From: CAZDDB01 sp963843285 | GTDB taxonomy: Bacteria > Acidobacteriota > HRBIN11 > JAKEFK01 | DNA: 64,000 bases | Assembly: GCA_963843285.1 (NCBI GenBank) | Contig: CAWJJO010000005.1 | Span: 1-64,000, forward strand | Reading direction: 5' to 3' | Shown here: in pieces, positions 36,133 to 45,654 of the stretch | Layout: every line of letters begins with the position of its first letter | How positions within the stretch are numbered: the first letter of the stretch is position 1 | The notes under the pieces: model-generated | Seen by the model: the letters and a program-made list of their open reading frames with translations, nothing else | Told to the model about the DNA's origin: nothing | The model's database searches: none | Translations under genes and position numbers: made by a program

Positions 36133-36768
36133 TTAATGCTTTGGCGAGATCCTCTTTTCAATCCAGCCGAGTCCCAAGTCGGTAAAGATTGCTAAAAGAG
36201 CTGCCGGTACCGCGCCTGCCAGAATGAGCGTATTATCCACCATCGACACTCCGCGAAATATGTACGTGCCAAGACCGCCGGCTCCAATCACTGCAGCGAT
36301 CGTTGCAACAGCAATGGACAACACCATGGCCACGCGCAATCCCGCAAAAATCACACTGGCGGCAAGCGGCAATTCTACGTGCAACAGCAGCTGGTGATCG
36401 GTCATTCCCATTCCTTTCCCTGCTTCCCTTACAGCCGGATCGACACCTGTAATCCCGCTATAGGTATTGCGAATGATCGGAAGCAGCGCGTACAGCACAA
36501 GAGCGACAATCGCGCTCCGCGCGCCGATTCCACCCAGAAACGGAAGCGGGATCAAAAATCCGAGAAGCGCAGGACTGGGAATCGTTTGTACAACGTTTGC
36601 AATCCCAATCACCAGCTTGCTCCATTGCGGTTTCCGCGTGAGAAAGATACCGGCCGGAATGCCGATCGCAGCTCCTATAATGGTGGCAAGACCCGCCAAG
36701 AACAAATGCTGCAATGTTCGAATACCCAATTCCGATGCGTTGTTCTGCAAAAACTGAATGAGGTTCAT
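36133..36768 (-). CDS. Osmoprotectant ABC transporter permease
   Basis: A 211-residue inner-membrane protein with about five helices. It has HLFLAGLATIIGAAIGIPAGI, the QTIPSPALLGFLIPL segment and the coupling region AGKGMGMTDHQLLLHVELPLA (EAA-like loop), followed by AVATIAAVIGAGGLG. Its ATG overlaps the ATPase gene by four bases, so the two are translationally coupled. Confidence 0.85.
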   Translation of the reverse strand: MNLIQFLQNNASELGIRTLQHLFLAGLATIIGAAIGIPAGIFLTRKPQWSKLVIGIANVVQTIPSPALLGFLIPLPFLGGIGARSAIVALVLYALLPIIRNTYSGITGVDPAVREAGKGMGMTDHQLLLHVELPLAASVIFAGLRVAMVLSIAVATIAAVIGAGGLGTYIFRGVSMVDNTLILAGAVPAALLAIFTDLGLGWIEKRISPKH

Positions 36769-37520
36769 ATACGACTCAGCATCTCGAATTGTTCACGTAC
36801 CGGCTGTAGAAAGGAAACTACATCGGGATCCTTTGAAGCGCGGAATTCCTCCTTCGTTGCAAGCAGCAAAAGCCGGCCATCCTTCATCAAACCGATTCGT
36901 GAACCAAAAAGAAAGGCTTCCGCAATGTCATGGGTTACAAACACCAGCGTTTTGGCCAGCCGTTGCTGCAACGTACGGAATTCATTCTGGATTTCGGATC
37001 GGGTCAGCGGATCGAGCGCGCCAAACGGCTCATCCAGCAACAAAATATGCGGATCGGCACAAATCGCGCGCGCGACGCCTACACGCTGGCGCTGACCACC
37101 CGAGAGCGCGCTCGGATACCTGTCGGCAAACCGCGCTGGATCCAATCCAACAAGCTCCAGAACTTCTTTTACGCGGGCATCAATGCGACCGCGTTCCCAC
37201 TTTTCAAGTGACGGAACAAGCCCGACATTTTGACGGACCGTGTAATGAGGAAATAATCCGGCTTCCTGAATCACATATCCTATACTTCTGCGAAGCTGGA
37301 TAGGATCCCATTCGCGCGTCGTCTTTCCGTTTACAAAAACGTCTCCGGAAGTGGGAACCAACAGATGATTAATCAACCTTAATGTGGTTGTCTTGCCCGA
37401 TCCGCTTCTTCCAAGCAGTACAATGGTCTCACCGGCTTGAACATCAAATGAGACGTTTCGGACCAGATCGGTAATCCCGGCAGCATATCGCACATCCCGG
37501 AGACTGATTACTGCAGTCAT
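36765..37520 (-). CDS. Osmoprotectant ABC transporter ATP-binding protein
   Basis: This 251-residue ATPase has Walker A LLGRSGSGKTTTLRL, Q-loop YVIQEAGLFPHYTV, signature LSGGQRQRVGVARAI, Walker B HILLLDEPFGALDPLTR and switch histidine FVTHDIAEAF. It lacks the C-terminal CBS domains of OpuCA, so ionic-strength sensing of that type is absent. First gene of the minus-strand operon ATPase-permease-binding protein. Confidence 0.9.
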   Translation of the reverse strand: MTAVISLRDVRYAAGITDLVRNVSFDVQAGETIVLLGRSGSGKTTTLRLINHLLVPTSGDVFVNGKTTREWDPIQLRRSIGYVIQEAGLFPHYTVRQNVGLVPSLEKWERGRIDARVKEVLELVGLDPARFADRYPSALSGGQRQRVGVARAICADPHILLLDEPFGALDPLTRSEIQNEFRTLQQRLAKTLVFVTHDIAEAFLFGSRIGLMKDGRLLLLATKEEFRASKDPDVVSFLQPVREQFEMLSRI

Positions 37521-37630
37521 ACGGGATCATTATAATGCCCATCCTAGTTGGGGCGCGGGATTCCACACCCCAGCCAGGATGGCGGAGCGAACATTTGTGA
37601 GAAGATAGTAACCGGGATCACCGATAAGAA

Positions 37631-38557
37631 ATGGGAATCGCAAGAAATACTCTTTTGTGGGTTTCGCGGAATCAGGCGCTTCGCGAACATCTCCCGCGTT
37701 ACAAATTTGTCCGAAACTCGGTTGCCCGTTTTATGCCCGGGGAACAGATCGAAGACGCTTTGACTGCAGCGGCCGACCTTCAAAAGGTAGGCATTCCAAC
37801 CGTGGTCACGCATCTTGGCGAGAATGTCACAACGGAAAAAGAAACCCATGACGTGAAGGACCATTATTTGAAAGTGCTTGATGAAATTCAGATGCGGGGC
37901 CTCGATGCCCATATATCAGTCAAGCTCACTGAGCTCGGTTTGGATCAGGACCCGGGGCTTTGTCTCGCGAATCTGAATGAATTGCTCGCGGCAGCCGCGG
38001 AAGTACAGAACTACGTCTGGATCGATATGGAAGGAAGTAAATATACAACGTCGACGTTGGACCTGTACTATCATGCGCGCGAGACATTTCAGAATACCGG
38101 TGTTTGCCTTCAATCCTATCTTTTCCGAACGAACGAAGATCTGGACAAGCTTTTGCCCGCGAATCCGGGAATTCGGCTCGTGAAGGGCGCCTACGCCGAG
38201 CCACCCACGATCGCGTTCGCAGCGAAATCCGACAACGACGAAAATTATTTCAGGCTGGCGGGTACGCTGCTTCTTCATGCAAAGCAGAATGGCATCAACG
38301 TCGGCCTGGCAACGCACGATCAAGCACTGCTGCAGCGTATTCTGGAACTCGAGAACACAATGAGTGTCCCGCGCGATCAGTTTGAAATCCAGATGCTCTA
38401 CGGTATTAGAAAGAACGATCAGCTTCGTCTGGTAAAGGAAGGCTATCGCGTGCGCGTCTTAATCAGCTACGGCACGTTCTGGTTCCCCTGGTACATGCGG
38501 AGGCTGGCCGAACGTCCCGCGAACGTGGGGTTTGTGCTCCGGAACTTGTTTCGTTGA
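37631..38557 (+). CDS. Proline dehydrogenase
   Basis: A 308-residue FAD enzyme oxidising proline to pyrroline-5-carboxylate. Visible family features: THLGENVT, LDAHISVKLTELGLDQD, VWIDMEGSKYTTSTLDLY, LQSYLFRTNEDL, IRLVKGAYAEPPTIAF, NVGLATHDQALL, QFEIQMLYGIR and VLISYGTFWFPWYMRRLAERP. It is the monofunctional short form, without the P5C dehydrogenase half of PutA. It diverges from the osmoprotectant transporter operon (110-base gap). Proline could come from the medium or from a betaine such as stachydrine. Confidence 0.9.
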   Translation: MGIARNTLLWVSRNQALREHLPRYKFVRNSVARFMPGEQIEDALTAAADLQKVGIPTVVTHLGENVTTEKETHDVKDHYLKVLDEIQMRGLDAHISVKLTELGLDQDPGLCLANLNELLAAAAEVQNYVWIDMEGSKYTTSTLDLYYHARETFQNTGVCLQSYLFRTNEDLDKLLPANPGIRLVKGAYAEPPTIAFAAKSDNDENYFRLAGTLLLHAKQNGINVGLATHDQALLQRILELENTMSVPRDQFEIQMLYGIRKNDQLRLVKEGYRVRVLISYGTFWFPWYMRRLAERPANVGFVLRNLFR

Positions 38558-38571
38558 GCGGTTGCGCTGCT

Positions 38572-39315
38572 TTACTGAATCTTGAATTCCACGGTCACGG
38601 TAAAATAGACCTTCACAGGTTTGCTGTTTACGAGCGCCGGACGATAGAGCCACTGCTTCACAGCCTTCACCGCCGCTTGTTCCAGCAACGGATGAGGCGA
38701 ATGCAACACCCTCAGCTCTTCGACCGTGCCGGTCCGTGTAATCACGGCCTCCAGCACCACGATTCCTTGAATGCGTCCTCGAATTGCAATCGGTGGATAC
38801 TCAGGCGTGATCTTCCGAATCAATACCGGCTGCGTTACCTCCGGTGTGATAATGATCGGTGGATCGGATTCACCGCCGCGAAGAAATCCAGTCCCGGCTC
38901 CAGTTGCGCCCGGATAGCCACCGGGAATTCCTTCCGGTCCTCCGCCGGGTTCGCCTTCTATGTTATTAACAGAGGCATTCGGATCAGGTTCCGCAGGCGC
39001 TTCAGGCGGTCCTGGAGTCAGATTCTCCGGAATTTCTTGCGGTTGCTCAAGCGGCGGTTTGGAGTTAGCGGACTTCGGCGGCTTGGGTGTGGCCTTTGGG
39101 ATCGCACTACCGGCGCTCCCCTGTGGCAACTGAACGGGAATCCAGCGCGGGACTGCATTGGAGACCGGCGCCTGCACTGCTTCTACCGTCCAGTACGAGG
39201 TACCGATCAAAACACCGATCACCAGAGCGTGCATCAATAGAGCGATTGGAAATGTGAACCACGTTTTTCCCCGTTTGCTGCGACCTCTCGATTCGATCAA
39301 AGTTTCATCCCACAT
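38572..39315 (-). CDS. TonB-family energy transducer
   Basis: The start at ATG 39315 is chosen because GGAGG precedes it; a longer in-frame reading enters the AT-rich repeat. The 247-residue protein has one N-terminal transmembrane helix (FPIALLMHALVIGVLIGTSYW), a long Pro/Glu/Gly-rich periplasmic linker and a C-terminal TonB domain (IRKITPEYPPIAIRGRIQGIV, VKQWLYRPALVNSKPVKVYF). It would pass proton-motive energy to an outer-membrane receptor. No ExbBD or receptor genes are adjacent. Confidence 0.85.
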   Translation of the reverse strand: MWDETLIESRGRSKRGKTWFTFPIALLMHALVIGVLIGTSYWTVEAVQAPVSNAVPRWIPVQLPQGSAGSAIPKATPKPPKSANSKPPLEQPQEIPENLTPGPPEAPAEPDPNASVNNIEGEPGGGPEGIPGGYPGATGAGTGFLRGGESDPPIIITPEVTQPVLIRKITPEYPPIAIRGRIQGIVVLEAVITRTGTVEELRVLHSPHPLLEQAAVKAVKQWLYRPALVNSKPVKVYFTVTVEFKIQ

Positions 39316-39467
39316 AAACCCTCCCATGTTCCTTGACATGTTGGACACATAACGATTTGGAAAGTTCCGGAGATGTCCCACGTGGTTCTTTACTTCTTTC
39401 CTTATGTTGATTTGATTCTTGATCCTTGATATTTGATTTTTCACATACTTGGGGTATAGTTCGGGCG

Positions 39468-40127
39468 ATGCCTCAGATCTTTCATCCGAGCACAAACACC
39501 ATTTCCAAATTCAGTATTTTTGGAGCGGTGTTTATTATTGCCGCGCTGACATGGGTTACAGCGGGAGTAAACCGTTCAGGATATGTGACGCAGGCAGGGA
39601 TCGCACGGGAGCAACCGGTACAATTCAGTCACGCGCACCACGTCGCTGGAATCGGAATCGATTGCCGCTATTGCCACACATCAGTAGAAGAATCAAACTT
39701 TGCCGGCATCCCCCCCACAAAAACATGCATGAACTGTCATTCGCAAATCTGGGCAAATAGCCCTTATCTCGAACCGGTTCGCTCCAGTTTCAAAACAAAC
39801 CAATCTCTCGAATGGACGCGGGTCAATGATCTACCTGACTTCGTGTACTTTAATCACAGCATTCATATCAATAAGGGAGTTGGATGCAACACCTGTCACG
39901 GTCCCGTGGACAAGATGCCTCTCATGAGACAGGAGAAATCTTTGCAAATGGAATGGTGTTTGGAATGTCATCGTCATCCGGAAAAATTTGTGAGGCCGAA
40001 AGAAGAAGTATTTAATGTGTCCTGGGAAGCGCCGGATAACCAGGAAACAATGGGACGGGAATTGGTAAAGAAGTACCACATTCTGGGCCCGCGGCGACTA
40101 ACTGACTGTTCGACGTGTCATCGATGA
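39468..40127 (+). CDS. actA: Alternative complex III subunit A, pentahaem cytochrome c
   Basis: A 219-residue protein with one N-terminal transmembrane helix (FSIFGAVFIIAALTWVTAG) and five CxxCH haem sites: CRYCH, CMNCH, CNTCH, CLECH and CSTCH. This is the ActA pattern of alternative complex III, which oxidises menaquinol and reduces a periplasmic cytochrome or the oxidase. First gene of the operon; its last codons overlap the start of actB (ATGA). Confidence 0.9.
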   Translation: MPQIFHPSTNTISKFSIFGAVFIIAALTWVTAGVNRSGYVTQAGIAREQPVQFSHAHHVAGIGIDCRYCHTSVEESNFAGIPPTKTCMNCHSQIWANSPYLEPVRSSFKTNQSLEWTRVNDLPDFVYFNHSIHINKGVGCNTCHGPVDKMPLMRQEKSLQMEWCLECHRHPEKFVRPKEEVFNVSWEAPDNQETMGRELVKKYHILGPRRLTDCSTCHR

Positions 40128-43078
40128 GCGGAAACAGAAAGGATTTTGATTCGCTCCGCCAGGAATTGAGCGCAGGCTCAGGCCGTCAACACTGGCGAAG
40201 TCTGGAAGAACTTTCGAATACGAAAGAGTTCCAGGAGTTGTTACATCGTGAATTTCCGGAAAATGCTTCCGAATGGTCGGATGATTTCAGCCGTCGCGGT
40301 TTTCTAAAATTGATGGGCGCTTCGCTGGCCCTGGCAGGTCTGAGCGCATGTACCCGGCAGCCGGTTGAGAAGATTCTGCCTTACGTCCGCCAGCCTGAGG
40401 AGATCATCCCGGGCAAACCTCTCTTTTTTGCGACCGCGATGACCCTGGGTGGAAGCGCCACGGGTCTGCTGGTGGAAAGCCATATGGGACGCCCCACAAA
40501 GATTGAAGGCAATCCCGATCATCCGGCGAGTCTTGGGGCTACCGATATCTTTGCGCAAGCATCCGTTCTCACACTGTACGATCCGGACCGTTCGCAAGCG
40601 ATTACCAACCTTGGCAACATCAGCTCCTGGAGCGCGTTTTACGATGTCCTGCGATTGCGGATGGATATCGAAAAACAGCGACCCAGTCCGGGGGCGGGTC
40701 TTCGAATTCTGACCGAAACCGTGTGCTCACCTACTCTTGCGGATCAGATCACGAAGCTGGTCACAAAACTTCCTGGCGCCCGATGGCACCAGTATGAACC
40801 CGTCAGCCGGGACAACGCGCGGGAAGGCTCGCGGATGGCGTTTGGCGAATACGTGGAAACGCAATATCAGCTGGAAAATGCGGATGTGATCCTTTCCATC
40901 GACAGCGATTTTTTGACCAGCGGTGCGGGGTCTGTCCGGTATATCCGTGAGTTCAGCGGAAGGCGCGTAGTTTCCGGCACGCACAAGATGAATCGACTCT
41001 ATTGCATCGAATCGACTCCTTCGAATACAGGCGCAAGAGCCGATCATCGTCTAGCCCTCCGTCCTTCAGAAATTCCCGGATTTGTCCGCGATCTATGCGC
41101 GGAATTGGAGATTCCAGGATTCACATCGTCCAATGGCCCTCATCAGAAATGGATCTCCGCGCTTGCGAAAGATTTGAGGCAACATTCCGGCTCGGGAGCG
41201 GTTCTAGCTGGAGATCCACAACCTGCGGAAGTACATGCGATGGCGCATTCGATCAATCAGGCGCTTGGCAATGCCGGAAAGACGATTCTGTACACGGATC
41301 CCGTGGAAGCGGCTCCCATCAATCAGATCCAATCCCTGCGGGAACTGGTGAAAGATATGAACAGCGGGGTCGTTGAAACGCTGATCATGATCGGAGGAAA
41401 CCCTGTCTTCAATTCACCGGTAGATCTGAACTTTAAACAAGCCCTGTCAAAAGTTGCTCTGCGCATCCGGCTAGGTCTGTACGAAGATGAAACATCTTTT
41501 CTGTGCGATTGGCACATTCCGGAAACGCACTATCTGGAATCCTGGAGTGATACGCGCGCGTTTGACGGAACTCAATCCATCGTCCAACCATTGATTGCCC
41601 CGCTTTACGGCGGAAAATCATCCCATGAATTACTGGCGGCCATGGATGGACATCCGGAGCTGACATCGTACGAGATTGTGCAGGGCTACTGGAAGACGCA
41701 GGTTGTCGATGACTTTGACCGCAGATGGCGCAAAGCGCTGCACGACGGCATGATTCAGGACACCGCCTATACTCCAAAAACGGTTGTTGCTAATACTGTA
41801 GCAGCATCCGGGAGCGAAGCCGCCACCAATGGATTGGAGATCGTGCTCCGTCCGGATCCTTGCATTTACGATGGCAGGTTCGCAAACAACGGCTGGCTGC
41901 AGGAATTGCCAAAGCCGATGTCTAAGATCACCTGGGAAAACACAGTGATCCTGAGTCCGGACACGGCGCAAAAGCTCGGTCTGCAAAGTGAAGACGTTGT
42001 TGATCTGGAATTTTCGGGACGTAAGATCCGCGGTCCTGTCTGGAAGCAGCCGGGCCAGGCTGAAGACACTGTTACGGTCCACTTCGGGTATGGCCGTACG
42101 CGCGCGGGCCGCGTGGGCAGCGGGATCGGATTTGACGCGTACGCGATCCGATCCACGAACGCGTTGTGGTCCGGCAGCGGCGCATCCATAAAAAAGACCG
42201 GCGCGCGCTCAGCGATCGCCTGTACACAAGAACATCAGATGATGGAAGGACGCCATCTCGTGCGCAGCGGATCGTTGCGCGAATACGAAGAACATCCGGA
42301 ATTTGTGAAAGAAATGGGAGAAACTCCGGAGAAAGATCTGACCCTCTATCCCGATCACAAATACACAGGCTACTCCTGGGGTATGGCGATCGATTTGAAT
42401 GCATGCGTTGGATGCAATGCGTGCGTGGTCGCCTGTCAATCTGAAAACAACATCCCGGTTGTGGGAAAGGAGCAGGTCATTCGGGGCCGCGAGATGCAGT
42501 GGATCCGGATCGATCGATATTACGAGGGTCCCCTCGAAGATCCGAAGATGGTTCACCAGCCGGTTTTATGTATGCATTGTGAAAATGCGCCCTGCGAGGT
42601 TGTTTGTCCGGCAACCGCGACTGTCCACGATTCGGAAGGGTTAAACGTCATGGTATATAACCGGTGTGTTGGGACCCGTTACTGCTCCAACAACTGTCCG
42701 TACAAAGTGCGCCGGTTCAATTTCTTTCTCTATTCCGATTTCATCACTCCCGTTTCAAAAATGCAGAAGAACCCGGATGTCACCGTCCGGTCGCGCGGTG
42801 TCATGGAGAAGTGCACTTACTGCCTGCAGAGAATCAATGAAACGAAAATTGAAGTGGAGAAACAGGACCGGCAGGTGCGCGATGGTGAAATCCAAACTGC
42901 CTGCCAGCAAGTGTGCCCTGCTCAGGCGATCGTTTTCGGGAACATGAACGATCCCAACAGCCGGGTTTCCAAAATGAAGGCAGAACCTTTGAACTACGGA
43001 TTACTGGAAGATCTGAACACGCGGCCGCATACATCCTATCTGGCCCAGATCCGCAATCCGAATCCAGAGATCGAATAA
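40124..43078 (+). CDS. actB: Alternative complex III subunit B, molybdopterin-oxidoreductase-like plus iron-sulfur domain
   Basis: ATG 40124 overlaps the actA stop and gives 984 residues. The N-terminus has a twin-arginine signal (SRRGFLKLMGASLALAGLSAC) ending in a lipobox-like cysteine. A large molybdopterin-oxidoreductase-like region follows (GRPTKIEGNPDHPASLG), which in ActB binds no molybdenum. The C-terminal part has ferredoxin-type clusters: ACVGCNACVVACQSENN, CMHCENAPCEVVCP, CVGTRYCSNNCPYKVRRF and CTYCLQR. It forms the periplasmic electron wire of the complex. The stop overlaps the actC start (TAATG). Confidence 0.9.
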   Translation: MSGNRKDFDSLRQELSAGSGRQHWRSLEELSNTKEFQELLHREFPENASEWSDDFSRRGFLKLMGASLALAGLSACTRQPVEKILPYVRQPEEIIPGKPLFFATAMTLGGSATGLLVESHMGRPTKIEGNPDHPASLGATDIFAQASVLTLYDPDRSQAITNLGNISSWSAFYDVLRLRMDIEKQRPSPGAGLRILTETVCSPTLADQITKLVTKLPGARWHQYEPVSRDNAREGSRMAFGEYVETQYQLENADVILSIDSDFLTSGAGSVRYIREFSGRRVVSGTHKMNRLYCIESTPSNTGARADHRLALRPSEIPGFVRDLCAELEIPGFTSSNGPHQKWISALAKDLRQHSGSGAVLAGDPQPAEVHAMAHSINQALGNAGKTILYTDPVEAAPINQIQSLRELVKDMNSGVVETLIMIGGNPVFNSPVDLNFKQALSKVALRIRLGLYEDETSFLCDWHIPETHYLESWSDTRAFDGTQSIVQPLIAPLYGGKSSHELLAAMDGHPELTSYEIVQGYWKTQVVDDFDRRWRKALHDGMIQDTAYTPKTVVANTVAASGSEAATNGLEIVLRPDPCIYDGRFANNGWLQELPKPMSKITWENTVILSPDTAQKLGLQSEDVVDLEFSGRKIRGPVWKQPGQAEDTVTVHFGYGRTRAGRVGSGIGFDAYAIRSTNALWSGSGASIKKTGARSAIACTQEHQMMEGRHLVRSGSLREYEEHPEFVKEMGETPEKDLTLYPDHKYTGYSWGMAIDLNACVGCNACVVACQSENNIPVVGKEQVIRGREMQWIRIDRYYEGPLEDPKMVHQPVLCMHCENAPCEVVCPATATVHDSEGLNVMVYNRCVGTRYCSNNCPYKVRRFNFFLYSDFITPVSKMQKNPDVTVRSRGVMEKCTYCLQRINETKIEVEKQDRQVRDGEIQTACQQVCPAQAIVFGNMNDPNSRVSKMKAEPLNYGLLEDLNTRPHTSYLAQIRNPNPEIE

Positions 43079-44466
43079 TGAGCGAAGAAATTCTGTCCAC
43101 CGCCGAACCGGAAAGTGTAAAACACCCGGTGATCGAACCGGGGCATACATTTGGATCGGTCACGGACAAGATCAGCTCGATTGTGCTTACGGGCAAGACG
43201 CCCCTTGGTTGGTTCGCAGGTTTTGGAATCGCGTTTTGCCTGTTGATGGGGCTCCTCTATACGATTGCATGCCTGCTGTTCATCGGAGTCGGGATCTGGG
43301 GAATCAATGTTCCGGTCGGCTGGGGATTCGACATCATCAATTTCGTGTGGTGGATCGGGATTGGACACGCGGGAACGCTGATCTCCGCAATCCTTCTGTT
43401 GTTGCGCCAATCGTGGCGGACTTCGATCAACCGGTTTGCGGAAGCGATGACGCTGTTTGCTGTTGCGTGCGCCGGATTATATCCGATCATGCACATGGGC
43501 CGCCCATGGCTTGCCTACTGGCTGTTCCCGTATCCGAACACCATGGGAATCTGGCCGCAATTTCGAAGCCCGCTCGTCTGGGATGTTTTTGCCGTATCCA
43601 CCTACGGAACAGTATCGCTATTATTCTGGTTTGTCGGTCTGATTCCCGATCTTGCAACACTTCGTGATCGCTCCCGCCATATTGTCTCTCAAAAAATCTA
43701 CGGGATACTCGCCATGGGCTGGCGCGGTTCTGCGCAGCACTGGCATCGTTATGAGACCGCTTACAATCTACTGGCGGGCCTCTCTACGCCTCTGGTAATT
43801 TCCGTACACACGATCGTGAGTTTCGATTTTGCGGTTGGAGTTATTCCCGGATGGCATGCAACGATCTTTCCGCCATATTTCGTTGCAGGCGCGATCTATG
43901 CAGGTTTTGCAATGGTGCTAACGCTTGCAATTCCGATTCGCGCCATTTACGGCCTTGAAGGTTTCATCACGATGCGGCACTTGCAGAACATGGCCAAAGT
44001 GATGCTCGCCACGGGATTGCTCGTAGCCTACGGGTACATGATGGAGACTTTTACCGCGTGGTACAGCGGAAACGCGTACGAGAAATATATGATCTGGAAC
44101 CGCATGACCGGTCCATATGCCAAAATGTACTGGGCTCTGATTTTTTGCAACGTCATTTGTCCCCAGCTTTTGTGGTCCTCACGGATCCGCAACCATATCC
44201 CTTCCCTGTTCACGATCTCGATCATCGTCAGCATCGGCATGTGGCTGGAACGTTTTATCATTATCGTTACGAGCCTTCATCGTGATTTCCTTCCCTCATC
44301 GTGGGGAATGTATCACGGGACAAAATTCGATTGGACGATGTTCCTCGGAACGATCGGGCTCTTCTTCACCTTGCTGTTCTTGTTTGTCCGCGTTCTGCCG
44401 ATGATTTCGATTTTTGAAATGCGAACACTTTTGCCTGAAGCCGAAGTGCGGGAGGAAGAAGAATGA
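43078..44466 (+). CDS. actC: Alternative complex III subunit C, NrfD-like quinol-binding membrane protein
   Basis: A 462-residue protein with about ten transmembrane helices, for example GWFAGFGIAFCLLMGLLYTIA, VWWIGIGHAGTLISAILLLL and CAGLYPIMHMGRPWLAYWLF. NrfD/PsrC-type subunits carry the quinol site and are proposed to take part in proton movement. It overlaps both neighbours (43078 and ATGA at 44463), so the act genes are translated as a coupled set. Confidence 0.9.
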   Translation: MSEEILSTAEPESVKHPVIEPGHTFGSVTDKISSIVLTGKTPLGWFAGFGIAFCLLMGLLYTIACLLFIGVGIWGINVPVGWGFDIINFVWWIGIGHAGTLISAILLLLRQSWRTSINRFAEAMTLFAVACAGLYPIMHMGRPWLAYWLFPYPNTMGIWPQFRSPLVWDVFAVSTYGTVSLLFWFVGLIPDLATLRDRSRHIVSQKIYGILAMGWRGSAQHWHRYETAYNLLAGLSTPLVISVHTIVSFDFAVGVIPGWHATIFPPYFVAGAIYAGFAMVLTLAIPIRAIYGLEGFITMRHLQNMAKVMLATGLLVAYGYMMETFTAWYSGNAYEKYMIWNRMTGPYAKMYWALIFCNVICPQLLWSSRIRNHIPSLFTISIIVSIGMWLERFIIIVTSLHRDFLPSSWGMYHGTKFDWTMFLGTIGLFFTLLFLFVRVLPMISIFEMRTLLPEAEVREEEE

Positions 44467-44999
44467 AACATCCTCCCATTTACGGGTTGATGGCGGAGTT
44501 TGAAAGTCCATCCGATTTGATGAATGCGGCGCGAAAAGCATATGAAGACGGGTATCGGAAAATGGATGCCTATTCGCCGTTTCCGATTGAAGAATTATCT
44601 GAAGCGGTTGGGTTTCACCACACGAAGCTCCCGATGATTGTTTTGATCGGTGGAATCGTTGGATGTCTCGGGGGCTTCTTTCTGCAATACTGGGTTGCCG
44701 TCGTTGATTATCCGGTCAATATTGGGGGACGGCCCTTTTTCAGCTGGCCCTCTTTTATTCCGGTTACATTCGAATGCACCGTGTTATTTGCAGCTCTTTC
44801 CGCGGTGCTCGGAATGCTTGGATTGAACGGACTGCCTCAACCGTATCATCCCGTATTTAACGTGAAGCGGTTTGCTCTGGCGACACGCGACCGTTTTTTC
44901 CTTTGTATTGAATCGCGCGATCCGAAGTTTGAAATTGACGGAACACGCCGGTTCCTGGAAACGCTGACTCCACGGGAGGTTTCCGAAGTTGAACCGTAA
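44463..44999 (+). CDS. actD: Alternative complex III subunit D (DUF3341)
   Basis: A 178-residue protein: an N-terminal soluble part (IYGLMAEFESPSDLMNAARKA, DGYRKMDAYSPFPIEEL) and two transmembrane helices (MIVLIGGIVGCLGGFFLQYW, FIPVTFECTVLFAALSAVLGM), ending in a short DPKFEID-containing domain. This matches ActD/DUF3341, a structural subunit. It carries GGGAGG near its 3' end that serves as the ribosome site for the TTG start of actE. Confidence 0.9.
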   Translation: MKHPPIYGLMAEFESPSDLMNAARKAYEDGYRKMDAYSPFPIEELSEAVGFHHTKLPMIVLIGGIVGCLGGFFLQYWVAVVDYPVNIGGRPFFSWPSFIPVTFECTVLFAALSAVLGMLGLNGLPQPYHPVFNVKRFALATRDRFFLCIESRDPKFEIDGTRRFLETLTPREVSEVEP

Positions 45000-45654
45000 A
45001 ACATCAACGTGTGGAGACTGCGGGCCTCCGCGCCCGCAACAAGTGATGAATCACGTTACGGCGGGCAGGGACGCCCGCCTCTCCAAAATAGCAATCATGA
45101 TGCTTTCCGTGCTGATTCTTTCCTCTTGCAGACAGGACATGCACGATCAGCCAAAGTATGAGCCACTGGAGCAGAGCCAGTTTTTTGAGGATCAGCGCTC
45201 GGCGCGTCCGCTGGTAGAGGGGACGGTCGCGCGCGGGCATCTGAATGATGATCCGGCGATGTATACCGGCAAAGTGAATGGGACGGCCGTAACGACACTT
45301 CCCGTTCCTGTTACCGCCGAATTAGTAGAACGGGGGCAGCAGCGATACAACATCTTCTGCGCGCCGTGTCATGATCAGCTGGGAACTGGTACGGGGATGG
45401 TAGTCCGGCGCGGATTCCGGCGTCCGCCTTCCTTTCACATAGATCGCCTCAGGGAATCGCCGCCAGGGTATTACTTCGACGTCATGACAAATGGATTTGG
45501 CGCAATGTCCAGCTATACGGAACAGGTGCCGGTAAGAGACCGGTGGGCAATCGTTGCTTACATTCGAGCCTTGCAATTGAGCCAGCACGCGTCGTTACAG
45601 GATGTTCCGGAGAAAGAGCGAAAGGAGCTGGAAGCGCAAAAAGTGAAACAATAA
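44989..45654 (+). CDS. actE: Alternative complex III subunit E, monohaem cytochrome c lipoprotein, with a repeat inserted in its signal region
   Basis: The TTG at 44989 is taken as start because GGGAGG lies ten bases upstream and the frame stays open; 221 residues. The core is normal: lipobox LSVLILSSC, PKYEPLEQSQFFEDQRSARP, and one haem site FCAPCHDQLGTGTGMVVRRG. Residues ~5-33 are encoded by an 87-base palindromic repeat (45001-45087) lying between MNRK and IAIMMLSVLILSSC. Joining the flanks would give a typical lipoprotein signal, so the repeat seems to have inserted in frame. ATG 45046 or 45097 could instead be used as start today. Confidence 0.85.
   Translation: MNRKTSTCGDCGPPRPQQVMNHVTAGRDARLSKIAIMMLSVLILSSCRQDMHDQPKYEPLEQSQFFEDQRSARPLVEGTVARGHLNDDPAMYTGKVNGTAVTTLPVPVTAELVERGQQRYNIFCAPCHDQLGTGTGMVVRRGFRRPPSFHIDRLRESPPGYYFDVMTNGFGAMSSYTEQVPVRDRWAIVAYIRALQLSQHASLQDVPEKERKELEAQKVKQ
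45012..45085. repeat. GC-rich inverted repeat inside the 5' end of actE
   Basis: TGGAGACTGCGGGCCTCCGC... (45012-45037) and GCGGGCAGGGACGCCCGCC... (45061-45085) are imperfect complements with a 23-base loop. Same family as the element at 14266-14340. Confidence 0.75.
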
